From Bdellovibrionales bacterium (GTDB lineage: Bacteria > Bdellovibrionota > Bdellovibrionia > Bdellovibrionales > UBA1609), in NCBI GenBank assembly GCA_019637855.1, contig JAHBUX010000007.1:62001-126000 (forward strand): DNA of 64,000 bases, read 5' to 3'. Below are positions 25,075-33,697 of the stretch, in pieces. Position 1 is the first letter of the stretch. Each line of letters starts with the position of its first letter. The position numbers and the translations under genes are program-made. The notes under the pieces were generated by a model. That model saw only the letters and a list, made by a program, of their open reading frames with translations. It did not search any database and was not told the origin of the DNA.

Positions 25075-25607
25075 ACGCACTCAAACACGGCCTGTTCGCG
25101 CGCATTCACATCTTGCCAAGTGAATCCGTCGAAGACTTTCAAAACCTTGAGGCGAGCCTTAGAGATGAATTAAAACCCCAATCGCTATTGCAGGAGATCT
25201 ACTTCTCAAAGATAGTTGAGATACTTTGGAGAATGAGACGCGTAGAAATGATTGAAGCAGGCTTGTTCAAAGGCCTTATCGACTCAGCGCAATACGAAAT
25301 CTTGTTAGCCATGGCTAGAGGGGACAACCGCACGCTGGCGACCACCCCACTTATCGAAACACAGACGATGGCCGAAGGTTCACCAAATGGACATGCGACG
25401 GCCTACGCTCCGTCGTCAACACATGAACAGGTCTTGTTCGAGCTTAGTAAAATTTCTTTTGAGAGCCGAGAAATGGCGATGGTTGTAGGAAAGCAAATTG
25501 GAAGAGAGTCAGGCGAAGGAATTGATCGACTTTCAAAATACGAACGCCATCTAATCTCTATGCTAAATAGTCTGATTAATTCTTTTGAAAATTGCAGGTC
25601 CGATTAG
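24981..25607 (+). CDS. Conserved hypothetical protein with STGPRT-GK-NALKHGL motif
   Basis: The protein has 208 residues. Its N-terminus shows a motif known from many short bacterial proteins of unknown function: NRQNAQRSTGPRTNEGKRTS followed by LNALKHGLFA. The remainder is helical (EIYFSKIVEILWRMRRVEMI) with a flexible middle. Members of this group occur in many mobile and genomic contexts, sometimes annotated as small-terminase-like, but no function is proven. The stop overlaps the end of the convergent methyltransferase gene by 4 bp. Confidence 0.72.
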   Translation: MGTEKQNEANRQNAQRSTGPRTNEGKRTSSLNALKHGLFARIHILPSESVEDFQNLEASLRDELKPQSLLQEIYFSKIVEILWRMRRVEMIEAGLFKGLIDSAQYEILLAMARGDNRTLATTPLIETQTMAEGSPNGHATAYAPSSTHEQVLFELSKISFESREMAMVVGKQIGRESGEGIDRLSKYERHLISMLNSLINSFENCRSD

Positions 25608-27442
25608 ACAGCTGCAACAAAACTCTTTACTCGTTCATAATCGAGCAAGACTGGGTCGAACTTCTCTGTAGCACACCGGCGAACCAGATAATTGTAGAAA
25701 TCAGCGACAATGAACTTACTTTCGTCAGGATTGATACCTGCTCGGGAAAACGCAGACCACGCCCTCTTCAGAACTTTCTCGGGACTCTCTGTTTGGGCGC
25801 GGGATGTAGACTGACTACGCTTGTTGGTGACTACCACCTCAAAAACGACATCTTTGGTGGAGACATTCTCTTGTCCCAATGCCGATTTGTTACCCTTAAA
25901 AGACTTTTGAACCTTATCCAGCGAATGTGCCCCAACGACCTTTAAGCCTGCCGCAGACATAGCCTCTATCAGGGACGCCCAAACCTTTCCATCGGTGCTA
26001 TTGAATACAATGTGAGCCTTACCACCGGGCTTCAATACGCGAGACATCTCAGAAAACGAGTTCCGCATCATCTCGGAATAGTGGGAGAGAGATTTTCCCC
26101 CTGCTTTTTCTTTCAGAGACTTGTTAACTACAGCTTCTGTGCTGAGATTCGTGAGTTGGCCCAACCAAGCCTCAGCAAGGATATTGCAGTCGGCGTAAAA
26201 GATATTAGAGCCGAAAGGTGGATCCGTAAAAATGTAGTCAATCGACCTACTTTTCACATGCTCCAGATCCAACGCAGACGCCTTGGATATGGTAACGGAG
26301 CTTTTTGTCGAAACTCTTTTAAGGGCATCATAGTAGTCACATAGTGTCTCAATTTTATTTGCGAAAATCTTGTACACATTCCCCTCGCTAATAAGTTGGG
26401 GAATATACAAGGTGCCAGTTAGCGGACGATGTCCACCTTTAGAATTGTAGCGCCTCATCTTAGATCCATGCCATGAGGTATTCGTAAAGGCGAACATAAG
26501 CGCAGCTCGGATTCGTTTGTCTTTAACTAATTGAATCCTTTTGTGCAAACGAGTGAGAGCAGAGAGGTTTCGGTCGGAATAAAAGTCTGAAACGTTAGAT
26601 ACCTTGTGAAGATGGAGAGCCGATCGAATATACATTTCCCTATCTTCGCTAACAGGCACATCCGAGACTGGTGATTTGCGCCTTGCTCTGTACTCAAACT
26701 GTTCACTTCGACTTTTACCAATTTGAAGCTTCTTCAGACTTTTAGAGTTCTTCTCCCAGTAAGAAGCGAATACGGGTCTCGATCCGAGCAAATCCAACTG
26801 AGATGTCTTGCACTTGTGCTTGCAGTTCGGACAAACAGCTGTTTTCTTCGTATGTAAATCGTCTCCGACAATGAATTCCCAAACAGTCGCAGACTTTCCA
26901 CAGGATCCACATTTGACAATATCCGAGACGACTAAGAAATTTAGCTCGCATACTTTGCCATCTATCTTAACTTCATATTCGTTCTTTTCTTCAGTTACAT
27001 CGTGAAGAACCAATTCAGCCTGCTTCTTTAACTCAATTGGATCGCAATTCCGCACATGATTAGCAGAGAGGTGCAGTGCCAATGATCCAATGTCAGAAAT
27101 TTCAGCATTTCTACCAGTCAGCTTAGCGGCAAGACCCGTCATTCCCGATCCGCAGAATGGGTCCATCACGGTATCGCCAGGCTTTGTATTCTTGAGAATA
27201 AAATCTGCGATATTCTCAACAGGTATTTTTGTGGGATACGAATGCGCGACGTAGAATATCGAGCCTTTCTTATTTCCTGACTTCCCGATCAAACCTAAAG
27301 TCTCGGGCGACATAGAGTTCAATCCAGAACGATCGAAGCCTTCCAAGAAGTCAGTGCTCGAATACACTTCAGTGAAGAAGCTATCCGTCTCAATAAAAAA
27401 CAACTTCCTAGATTTTTGGGGGAATGGCTGATTCTTTGACAT
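25604..27442 (-). CDS. DNA methyltransferase with zinc ribbon (modification subunit)
   Basis: The protein has about 612 residues from ATG 27442 (the frame is open to GTG 27499). The AdoMet-binding motif I is VMDPFCGSGMTG (about 91-102) and the catalytic motif IV is TDPPFG (about 406-411); motif I comes first with a long insert between, an alpha-type order. The insert contains a four-cysteine zinc ribbon (CGSC and CPNC, about 179-206) and probably the target-recognition region. It should methylate DNA bases (adenine N6 or cytosine N4). The gene is divergent from the PD-(D/E)XK endonuclease-like gene, so the two form a likely type II restriction-modification system. The target sequence is unknown. 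Confidence 0.88.
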   Translation of the reverse strand: MSKNQPFPQKSRKLFFIETDSFFTEVYSSTDFLEGFDRSGLNSMSPETLGLIGKSGNKKGSIFYVAHSYPTKIPVENIADFILKNTKPGDTVMDPFCGSGMTGLAAKLTGRNAEISDIGSLALHLSANHVRNCDPIELKKQAELVLHDVTEEKNEYEVKIDGKVCELNFLVVSDIVKCGSCGKSATVWEFIVGDDLHTKKTAVCPNCKHKCKTSQLDLLGSRPVFASYWEKNSKSLKKLQIGKSRSEQFEYRARRKSPVSDVPVSEDREMYIRSALHLHKVSNVSDFYSDRNLSALTRLHKRIQLVKDKRIRAALMFAFTNTSWHGSKMRRYNSKGGHRPLTGTLYIPQLISEGNVYKIFANKIETLCDYYDALKRVSTKSSVTISKASALDLEHVKSRSIDYIFTDPPFGSNIFYADCNILAEAWLGQLTNLSTEAVVNKSLKEKAGGKSLSHYSEMMRNSFSEMSRVLKPGGKAHIVFNSTDGKVWASLIEAMSAAGLKVVGAHSLDKVQKSFKGNKSALGQENVSTKDVVFEVVVTNKRSQSTSRAQTESPEKVLKRAWSAFSRAGINPDESKFIVADFYNYLVRRCATEKFDPVLLDYERVKSFVAAV

Positions 27443-27551
27443 ATTCCGTAGCTTTAAGTCTACGGCCTGGCGAATCAGAGATGAACTTCTGTAGAGCACC
27501 TCGCTTTAGATCAGTGTTTTTGTCCAGATAGATTTAGGTCCGGTCCAGATC

Positions 27552-29048
27552 ATGCCGACAAATATTGATAAGCATTTGGTGGTTTCAGCAATGGCAAACT
27601 TCCCGTATGGCGCAGAATTTAGTCCAGACGTCTTTGATCTGCAAAAGGTCATCGCGCTGATTTCAGCCGCATCCGGGTCCAGCGATAAGCTGAAGAGCCT
27701 AATCAGGACCAAGTACTGGAACAAGCCCGGCAGGTCAGCTCGATCCTCGATCATTCTCTCAATGAACACATACCTATCAATAAAATCGTACGGACTCATC
27801 GAAGAGACTTCCCGCTCAAATTTTATTGAAACCCCTCTTCTATCCTCTATGAAAATGCAGACATCTTCTCAGGGAATGATAGACGAATTGAATCGATTTT
27901 TAATTGCTAGCCGTGAAGGATTTGTATTTCTCAAGATTCTGGAGGCACTGAAGGCACAAGACATTTCAATCACTATGACATCAATCAACGCGGAACTTAC
28001 GAAGTGCGGATACACAAATGTCAACTCGACAAACAAATACATATCTACAATGCGGGCATGGCTTTCTAAGTCCAATTTGTTCAAGGGGGATTCCTACGAT
28101 GTTAATTGGGCCAATGTGCATAGTCTCTTGGGACTTTCTGGAGATGAACTAGAGAAATACTTGGATGTTACCACCGATCAGTTAAATTTTTTGCGAGCTT
28201 TGGTTGCTATTGGTGGTTCATCAGTTCCGGTCAATGCGGTCTGCCAATATTCACGAGAAACACTCAACTGCGCTCTGCCGGAAAAAAACCTATCCACGCA
28301 GGTTATAAGGCCGCTGGCTGAACTTGGTTATATTGGTCTCCAAAAACGTACTGCCGGGCGCGGAGCCAAGCCTCATGCAGTATCACTAAAGACAAATGCG
28401 AAGACCAAGCGGCTCCTCGAATTACTTGGCCAACTTCAAAATTTGCCAGCGGACCTGCGCGTAGCAATTGCTTTCCCCTTGAAGGACATTCTTGTCTCGA
28501 TTGATTCATCGGATAAATACAAAAAGGGAGTTGCCCTAGAGCATTTGGCAATTTGGTTTACGAGGGCACTTGGACTGTCTTTCTTAGAATGGCGAAGCCG
28601 ATCTACCGATACGGGCGGCGCTGAAGTGGATGTTCTTGCGGAACGCCGCCTGCTAACTCAAGAGCGTTGGCAAATTCAATGTAAGAACACTCAAAGCTCA
28701 ATTGGGAGCGAGGTCATAGCAAGAGAAGTGGGGTTAGCCGTAGCTTCTGGTAACGACGTAATTCTGATAGTGACGACAAGCCAGTTCTCTACAAACGCAA
28801 AAAGCTTTTGCCGAAAAGTACATCAGCGCTCCATGCTGAAAGTCATTCTCCTCGATAGCGATGATTTAGTCGCAATTAAAGACAATCCACATCTGGTAGG
28901 AGCAATAGTCGCGCAAAAGGCGGTTTCCTCGGAGGGGCACATTGAGGAAATTAATATCCATTTGGAAGCTCAGAAATTAAGTGCGACCAAGGTTAAAAAA
29001 TCAGTCAAAAATGCAATTTCGGAAAAAGCAAAAAAGGAAATTAAGTAG
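27552..29048 (+). CDS. Restriction endonuclease-like protein (Mrr-like PD-(D/E)XK)
   Basis: The protein has 498 residues. The C-terminal third holds a PD-(D/E)XK fold: LEHLAIWFTRALGLSF, then GGAEVDVLAE with the metal-binding D360, then WQIQCKN with Q376-x-K378, followed by a helix (VIAREVGLAVASG) and IVTTSQFS. This D-QxK arrangement is typical of Mrr-type nucleases. The N-terminal ~300 residues are helical and probably bind DNA, including a winged-helix-like part near 215-280. It is divergent from the methyltransferase with about 110 bp between the start codons, the usual layout of a restriction-modification pair. The last ~30 residues are Lys-rich. Confidence 0.82.
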   Translation: MPTNIDKHLVVSAMANFPYGAEFSPDVFDLQKVIALISAASGSSDKLKSLIRTKYWNKPGRSARSSIILSMNTYLSIKSYGLIEETSRSNFIETPLLSSMKMQTSSQGMIDELNRFLIASREGFVFLKILEALKAQDISITMTSINAELTKCGYTNVNSTNKYISTMRAWLSKSNLFKGDSYDVNWANVHSLLGLSGDELEKYLDVTTDQLNFLRALVAIGGSSVPVNAVCQYSRETLNCALPEKNLSTQVIRPLAELGYIGLQKRTAGRGAKPHAVSLKTNAKTKRLLELLGQLQNLPADLRVAIAFPLKDILVSIDSSDKYKKGVALEHLAIWFTRALGLSFLEWRSRSTDTGGAEVDVLAERRLLTQERWQIQCKNTQSSIGSEVIAREVGLAVASGNDVILIVTTSQFSTNAKSFCRKVHQRSMLKVILLDSDDLVAIKDNPHLVGAIVAQKAVSSEGHIEEINIHLEAQKLSATKVKKSVKNAISEKAKKEIK

Positions 29049-29250
29049 CAGAACTCAATAGGCTAATATTGGGGTAAAATCTGCTGTAGTATTCAGCCAA
29101 AAGACTTCTTTTTCGTTCCAGCAAATTTGAGTCAGAATTGCCTTCTGGATAAATTTCTAAACTATTGAGTGACTCGATCTTCTCGCGCAATAGTCGCATT
29201 TCAACGGCTAACTCAACGTCAGAAAGATCCTTTAGATGCCTAGTCCCCAT
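29041..29250 (-). CDS. Small hypothetical protein
   Basis: The protein has 69 residues, mostly one or two helices (LSDVELAVEMRLLREKIESL) with charged surfaces; a short coiled coil is possible. It overlaps the end of the endonuclease gene by 8 bp in convergent orientation. The ribosome site before ATG 29250 is weak. No family is recognised. It could be a small regulator, but the evidence for it being expressed is only its length and composition. Confidence 0.45.
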   Translation of the reverse strand: MGTRHLKDLSDVELAVEMRLLREKIESLNSLEIYPEGNSDSNLLERKRSLLAEYYSRFYPNISLLSSAT

Positions 29251-29408
29251 GGGAAAGTTACTAGCACTCTGACCCCCAAATTAGAAACACTTAGTAACAG
29301 GACGCACAGCGACGCTTTGCGGTAAATCCATCCGAGTACTCAAGTAAGCCTTAGAGTTCCGTATTGAAATCGAGGTCCGATTGCCGAATTAATTTCGGAC
29401 GACTTAGC

Positions 29409-29792
29409 TCACTTCTTTTTAAGAGTCTGAATCACCTTAACTGCCTCTGCGGCCTCTTCTTCACTAAGTTCGCGGCTGATGTAGCACCCCTCAGCAGCGT
29501 TAAACTTGCGCTTATGGGCAGATTCGTCGGCTTTCAGTGCGGCCCTATATTGCGCCATACGTTCCACGACAACTCGACCTGCCTCGTTAGCATCTGAGAG
29601 ATTATATGCTCCACTCACACGAGCGATCTTCTTCTCTTTCGAGATCACCAAAGCTGCACGGAGGGCTGCCTGCCAGTGTTCGCAAATAACCTCCGCTGAC
29701 TCCTCTTCTGAAGTCAACTCACCACCATTTACCACGGGTCGCTCAGCCCACGCAGCTTTCATACCCAACACCGTCAACAGTATCGCGATCAT
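29409..29792 (-). CDS. Exported hypothetical protein
   Basis: The protein has 127 residues from ATG 29792, which has GGAGG at good spacing. The N-terminus is a signal peptide (MIAILLTVLGMKAAWA, cleavage after AWA). The mature part is helical and strongly charged, with many Glu, Lys and Ala residues and two cysteines (VICEHW, GCYIS). The gene follows the XRE regulator after 4 bp, so they are co-transcribed. An exported helical protein under a dedicated repressor is unusual for a small integrative element. Function unknown. Confidence 0.7.
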   Translation of the reverse strand: MIAILLTVLGMKAAWAERPVVNGGELTSEEESAEVICEHWQAALRAALVISKEKKIARVSGAYNLSDANEAGRVVVERMAQYRAALKADESAHKRKFNAAEGCYISRELSEEEAAEAVKVIQTLKKK

Positions 29793-29796
29793 ACAT

Positions 29797-30093
29797 CTAC
29801 CTCCGTCTTCGTCGATCAATTCGGTGGACCGTCACACGCACGTCACCGGAGAACAACTCTCTCAAGACTTCTTCCCCCAGCGATTCAAACGGATCTTGTT
29901 CGCCGTAAAGTAGGAAGTGGACCGACACTTCCAGCACGCGCGCGACTTTCTGAAGTTGCTCGACATTCACCGATCTCCGCCCCAGCGTCCAATTGTGAAG
30001 TGTTTGTTTGGGCACACCGGCCCGCCGCGCGAGTTCCGCGAGTGAAATACCTTTCTGCTTACAAACTGCTGACAAATTTGCACCCAACTTCAT
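29797..30093 (-). CDS. XRE-family repressor
   Basis: The protein has 98 residues from ATG 30093 (GGAGA before it). Residues about 3-60 form a Cro/CI-type helix-turn-helix: ANLSAVCKQKGISLAELARR, then VPKQTLHNWTLGRR and VEQLQKVARVLEVSVHFLL. The C-terminal ~35 residues end in five arginines (RIDRRRRR). Three similar 16-bp inverted repeats lie 43-120 bp upstream of its start, so it most likely binds there and represses its own operon, which includes the exported protein. It may also keep other element genes quiet. Confidence 0.85.
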   Translation of the reverse strand: MKLGANLSAVCKQKGISLAELARRAGVPKQTLHNWTLGRRSVNVEQLQKVARVLEVSVHFLLYGEQDPFESLGEEVLRELFSGDVRVTVHRIDRRRRR

Positions 30094-30135
30094 CCATTCT
30101 CCGTCTCGGTAAAAAAATGAAGCCCGTTGACGACA

Positions 30136-30213
30136 ATCCCTCTTCAGGGACGACCGTCCGCGCCTAGGGACGGTATCGAACCACAATGGCCGAAGCCGTC
30201 CCTAAACAGGGAC
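30136..30213. promoter_or_regulatory. Three operator-like repeats upstream of the XRE repressor
   Basis: Three 16-bp sites share the pattern RTCC....AGGGAC: ATCCCTCTTCAGGGAC (30136-30151), GTCCGCGCCTAGGGAC (30156-30171) and GTCCCTAAACAGGGAC (30198-30213). The first and third are near-perfect dyads; the middle one keeps only the outer bases. Starts are 20 and 42 bp apart, about two and four helical turns, so a bound repressor would sit on one face. The rest of the 30187-30394 stretch shows no gene. Confidence 0.72.
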
Positions 30214-30391
30214 AAACTCAGGTTGGATAAACGACGACCACCGCCACTCGGTTTCACCTTGGTTGCACCAAAAGTTTCACCAAGCGCCGTTTTTCATCGT
30301 GTTGTTTTGTGTTGCACAAACGCGCGAGAACGAAGCCATCGAATCTGAGACTGTTAAATGATTTCGTTAATTTGCGTTTTTAGAGAGAGGT

Positions 30392-30410
30392 AAATGGGGC
30401 GATCGACGGG
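30392..30410. repeat. Attachment site repeat in the tRNA-His 3' end
   Basis: AAATGGGGCGATCGACGGG here covers the CCA end, acceptor 3' strand and the first T-arm bases of tRNA-His. It is identical to 21408-21426, the other end of the element. Confidence 0.88.
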
Positions 30411-30471
30411 GCTTGAACCCGCGACAACCGGAATCACAATCCGATGCTCTACCAACTGAGCTACGACCGCC
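30395..30471 (-). tRNA. tRNA-His (GTG)
   Basis: The minus strand folds as a complete tRNA: acceptor stem GCGGTCG with CGATCGC, the TAGCTCAGTTGG D arm, an anticodon loop TTGTGAT with anticodon GTG, and the T loop TTCAAGC. A G at position -1 opposite C73 is specific for tRNA-His, and CCA is encoded. Its 3' end is the attachment site of the integrative element and is intact here. The stretch 30472-30598 upstream of it shows no gene. Confidence 0.97.
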
Positions 30472-30598
30472 ACAAACAAGGTTCGAGGCACAAGTTATAG
30501 AAAAGACAGCCTTAAAGGGCAACCGTTTTTGCGGGCTTAAATGAGTCTATATGGGTTTTGAGGGGCATAAAAGCGCCCGACCCCAGGCGCCACAGTTT

Positions 30599-31783
30599 CT
30601 AATAGTCGCAAGCCTTGACCGCAAAACCCACCGGTGGGCAAGTCCCGGTCTTCGGCGCAAGCTTCGTCTCATCCGCCCACTGACCGTTGGCATTGCAGCG
30701 CGAGCGCATGCAAGACACCTGCGGCAGATCAGTACGGCAGGTCTTCTCCCCACCCGGATTACCCACGCACTTCCATGCGCACTGGTCGAAGAAGCCCTTC
30801 GGGTCCTTACAGATCTCCACTTCCTTGACGGGCTTTTTACGCTTCACCATGTTTTTCGCCACATCCACGCGCGAGGAACTCTCGAGCTCTTCCATCTCCT
30901 CGGCGGTAATTTTATAAACCGGCGATAGCTTTCCGCGCTGAATGAACTCGCTGTAGTCTTTGCCCTTAAAGCTCGGATCAGGAAGATCGGCGCTAAACTT
31001 CGCGCCCTCACCCTTCAAAATATCGCGCAGTTCTTTTTCATCCAAGCTGGCCAACAACACATGACCGCCAAGAGTTTCCACTTTGGTTTCAAGCTTGCCG
31101 TCTTCACTATGCTCCATCACAAAATCCGTACCGCGCACACCGGCCACCGCGGCCGAGGTCGTCACTCGATACGACGTGGTTTTGCCGTTGTATTTCTGAT
31201 TCACCTGGTTACGGATTTTCCCCTTAATCAGCTGCAACAAAACTTTGCGCGATACTGGATCGGCCGGGTCTTTGTACTCTTTCACTTCCACCGCCGTCGC
31301 TTGATGCACATGCAGTTTATTGCCACCGTCAAAAGTGACAACGGCCGTGCCATCTTTGCTCGACTCCACCACGTCGGTTTCACGCACCCGCGCCTCACCG
31401 CTCTCCACCACCAGCTTCTTGCCATCCGCATGCGTGATGGAAACCGAGCCCGAAATCACCTTCACTCCACCCACAATCTTGGTGTCCGCATTGGGGTCCG
31501 CCTTGTCGCGCTCAGCAGCCAACACGACAGGCTCTCGCGGGCCTTTGCTGGCACTCGGTAACACCGGGCATTCTTTGGTGGCCTGCTCGATGGCGATGCA
31601 CGTGGGACGACCGCAGCTCTTCAGACGCGTATTCCCCGGCCCACACTTGCTGGTGTAAAACGTTAGCCCTTTCGAGATGCTGCACGGATCACAGCCGAGC
31701 TTTGGGCAATCACAGGATTCTTCTTGAGCGAAAACAGACAAAGAAAACGAGAGCGCGAGCAGACAACCAACGATGTACTTCAT
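30599..31783 (-). CDS. Exported FecR-domain protein
   Basis: The protein has 394 residues with a signal peptide (about 1-19). A cysteine-rich segment (CDCPKLGCDPC and more, about 24-72) follows, then a FecR-like beta-rich domain (about 105-255) with ITHADGKKLVVESG, KDGTAVVTFDGG and the typical AAVAGVRGTDFVM. The C-terminus has a second cysteine-rich part (about 330-394) with CNANGQW. FecR domains outside iron signalling bind other proteins or ligands at the envelope; here there is no sigma factor or TonB receptor nearby, so classical FecR signalling is not supported. A weak terminator-like hairpin lies just after the stop (30575-30597). Confidence 0.82.
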   Translation of the reverse strand: MKYIVGCLLALSFSLSVFAQEESCDCPKLGCDPCSISKGLTFYTSKCGPGNTRLKSCGRPTCIAIEQATKECPVLPSASKGPREPVVLAAERDKADPNADTKIVGGVKVISGSVSITHADGKKLVVESGEARVRETDVVESSKDGTAVVTFDGGNKLHVHQATAVEVKEYKDPADPVSRKVLLQLIKGKIRNQVNQKYNGKTTSYRVTTSAAVAGVRGTDFVMEHSEDGKLETKVETLGGHVLLASLDEKELRDILKGEGAKFSADLPDPSFKGKDYSEFIQRGKLSPVYKITAEEMEELESSSRVDVAKNMVKRKKPVKEVEICKDPKGFFDQCAWKCVGNPGGEKTCRTDLPQVSCMRSRCNANGQWADETKLAPKTGTCPPVGFAVKACDY

Positions 31784-31857
31784 ACCGAAAAGTATAAGAC
31801 CAGAAGAGTTGGCCGCTCAAGTTTGGTTTTTTGTTAAGACTTCTGCAAGAACGCGCG

Positions 31858-32793
31858 TTAGGGGTCCCAGTAGATATAGACAGAACCATTGCCTCCAGAG
31901 CCAGCCGTCGGAAAAATGCCGCCGTTTTTACCGCCCGCGCCGCCACCGCCCACATGAAAAGAGATCACATCACCTATCGAAGGGCCACCGGAGCCAATCA
32001 CATACACTGTCGAAACCTGACCACCACGACCACCATACTGACCTTGCGTAAGAGCATATGTTCCCGGTGCTCCACCGCCCGCACCGCCGCCTGTAACACT
32101 TGAGCCGCCACCTATGCCATTGCCCGGCTGAGCCGGCACCGTTGAACCGTAAAAATTAATTCCTGCGTAATAATTTGAGGCCTGTCCACCGGCACCACCC
32201 TCGGCCGTCATACCGAGGAAAACTGAATTCCCACCACCGCCCCCAGGGCTGCCTGGCGAGGCATCCACGTTCGCACCACCACCGCCGCCGCCACCGCCAT
32301 TCACGACCACGGTGAGACGACCATAATTGGGAACAGTGAAATTAAAATCACCGGAACTTTCGAAAGCCACAGAACCGGGAGTGATCGGCGGCGGGCCGCC
32401 CCCTCCACCTGTCGGAGGAGGAGCGGTCACACTCAGGCTGCCATCGGTCTGCGTGCCTTTGCTATCGGTCACACGTAGCCATACAGTGCCCGCCACAGAA
32501 CCGGCAGTGACCAATCCGCTGGTCATATTCACACCGGCGGGCCCACTTAAAACAGAAAACGTATAGGGAGGCACTCCACCCGCGCTACTGAGCTGCAAAG
32601 TGGTTGAGGTTTCAATCGAAGCGGCAGTGATAATCAGCTGCAAAGGCGCTGGAGGTACGGGCGGCGGCGACAGCTGCGCTTGATCGGTTGCCTCGCTCGG
32701 CAACTTCTGCGCGCAGTTCTGAAACACGGAAACCATTGTCAGCGCTATGACCGCAGCTACGGCCGCCGCTAAACGGCGTGAATTCCCTCGCAT
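31858..32793 (-). CDS. Glycine-rich surface lipoprotein
   Basis: The protein has 311 residues. The N-terminus has a hydrophobic segment ending in VFQNCAQ, a lipobox-like FQNC form common in Bdellovibrio-type genomes. An Ig-like or cadherin-like domain follows (about 50-122; LQLSSAGGVPPYTFSVLSG), then a Pro/Gly linker and a long glycine-rich C-terminal domain (about 140-311), similar to glycine-rich ends of phage tail fibres and bacterial adhesins. GGGGG precedes ATG 32793. A TGTCTCA-CAT-TGAGACA palindrome lies 56 bp upstream, the same motif as before the pilin-like operon. A surface or prey-contact role is an inference. Confidence 0.75.
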   Translation of the reverse strand: MRGNSRRLAAAVAAVIALTMVSVFQNCAQKLPSEATDQAQLSPPPVPPAPLQLIITAASIETSTTLQLSSAGGVPPYTFSVLSGPAGVNMTSGLVTAGSVAGTVWLRVTDSKGTQTDGSLSVTAPPPTGGGGGPPPITPGSVAFESSGDFNFTVPNYGRLTVVVNGGGGGGGGANVDASPGSPGGGGGNSVFLGMTAEGGAGGQASNYYAGINFYGSTVPAQPGNGIGGGSSVTGGGAGGGAPGTYALTQGQYGGRGGQVSTVYVIGSGGPSIGDVISFHVGGGGAGGKNGGIFPTAGSGGNGSVYIYWDP

Positions 32794-32848
32794 ACATCCC
32801 CCAGAGACTATTTTAGATTATCTTGAACTGAACAGCGAGGGAATCGCT

Positions 32849-32865
32849 TGTCTCACATTGAGACA
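32849..32865. promoter_or_regulatory. TGTCTCA palindrome upstream of the glycine-rich lipoprotein
   Basis: TGTCTCACATTGAGACA is a 7-bp perfect inverted repeat with a 3-base centre. It is the same half-site pair as at 3588-3645, but with the halves close together. It lies between the end of the glycosyltransferase gene and the start of the lipoprotein gene, in promoter position for the latter. Confidence 0.6.
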
Positions 32866-32867
32866 GA

Positions 32868-33614
32868 TTAAGAGTGCTTTTGTCTTTCCCAAAGTTTCGC
32901 CCACTTAAGAAACACCGAATAGGCCGCACCGACCGCAATAATAAAACCCGGCATGCCGTCAAGAAAGCCACGCTTCCAGATGTAGGTCTCCAGGAATTTC
33001 ACCTGAGGCTTAACGATCAGATTGAACAATGAGAAGCGCCGACCCTTGGCGATCAAGTCGTCCGCGCCCAGGCCCGAATAGCGATTGTTGGTATTGACCT
33101 GATGAGTGAGATCATCAAACACCCAATGCAAGATCGGCTGTTTTAATCGGCCGATCTTATTGGCGGCGACCTTTTCATGAATGGGTGCGGTGGTCCACTG
33201 CGCGCGACGACGATCATAAAGGCGCACCTGTAAATCCGGATACCAACCGCCGTGACGAATCCAGCGCCCCATGTGAAAACTCAAGCGCGGAAAGGCGAAG
33301 GCGTCCTCAGCTGGAGCGTTGATCAAAAGGCGTTTGAGTTCTTCTTGCGACTCGGGACTTAGCGCCTCGTCGGCGTCCAGATTCAACACCCAATCGGTGT
33401 TGGCCAGCTCGGTGGCGCGGCGTTTTTGCGGGCCGAACCCACGCCATTCTTCTTCGAACACGCGGGCACCATTGGCGGTGGCGATCTCTTGCGTGCGATC
33501 ATTACTGCCACAATCGAGCACCACCACATCCGATGCAAACGGCACGGATTTTAAGCAGCGATCCAGGTGAGCTTCGGCATTGCGCGTGATTACGACGAGC
33601 GAAAGAGGTGTCAT
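32868..33614 (-). CDS. Family 2 glycosyltransferase (WaaE/KdtX-like)
   Basis: The protein has 248 residues. The GT2 fold starts at once with LSLVVITRNAEAHLDRCL, then VVVLDCGSNDRTQEIA and the nucleotide-sugar/metal motif NLDADEAL (D80-A-D82). The acceptor part includes a conserved GWYPDLQVRLYDRRRAQW and an H-E-K motif (APIHEKV), typical of WaaE/KdtX-type transferases that add a sugar to the inner core of lipopolysaccharide. It has a C-terminal hydrophobic segment but otherwise looks cytoplasmic and membrane-associated. The exact sugar cannot be told. Confidence 0.88.
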   Translation of the reverse strand: MTPLSLVVITRNAEAHLDRCLKSVPFASDVVVLDCGSNDRTQEIATANGARVFEEEWRGFGPQKRRATELANTDWVLNLDADEALSPESQEELKRLLINAPAEDAFAFPRLSFHMGRWIRHGGWYPDLQVRLYDRRRAQWTTAPIHEKVAANKIGRLKQPILHWVFDDLTHQVNTNNRYSGLGADDLIAKGRRFSLFNLIVKPQVKFLETYIWKRGFLDGMPGFIIAVGAAYSVFLKWAKLWERQKHS

Positions 33615-33697
33615 TGCGGCTTCAGGATTGAGGTCGGGGCCAAGCTTGTCAAACTCTTTCCCCTACACTATGGTGCTTTCCATCTTAGGGAGGACTT

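Larger units (their letters stand above)
21408..30410. mobile_element. 9-kb integrative element in tRNA-His
   Basis: The element is bounded by 19-bp direct repeats, one being the 3' end of tRNA-His. It carries a tyrosine integrase, an excisionase-like protein and a nuclease in one operon, an AlpA-like regulator, an XRE repressor with operators, a divergent methyltransferase/endonuclease pair and several unknown genes. No conjugation or phage structural genes are present, so it would need help to move between cells; it resembles a satellite-type or defence island. The integrase lies at the end far from the intact tRNA. Confidence 0.85.
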
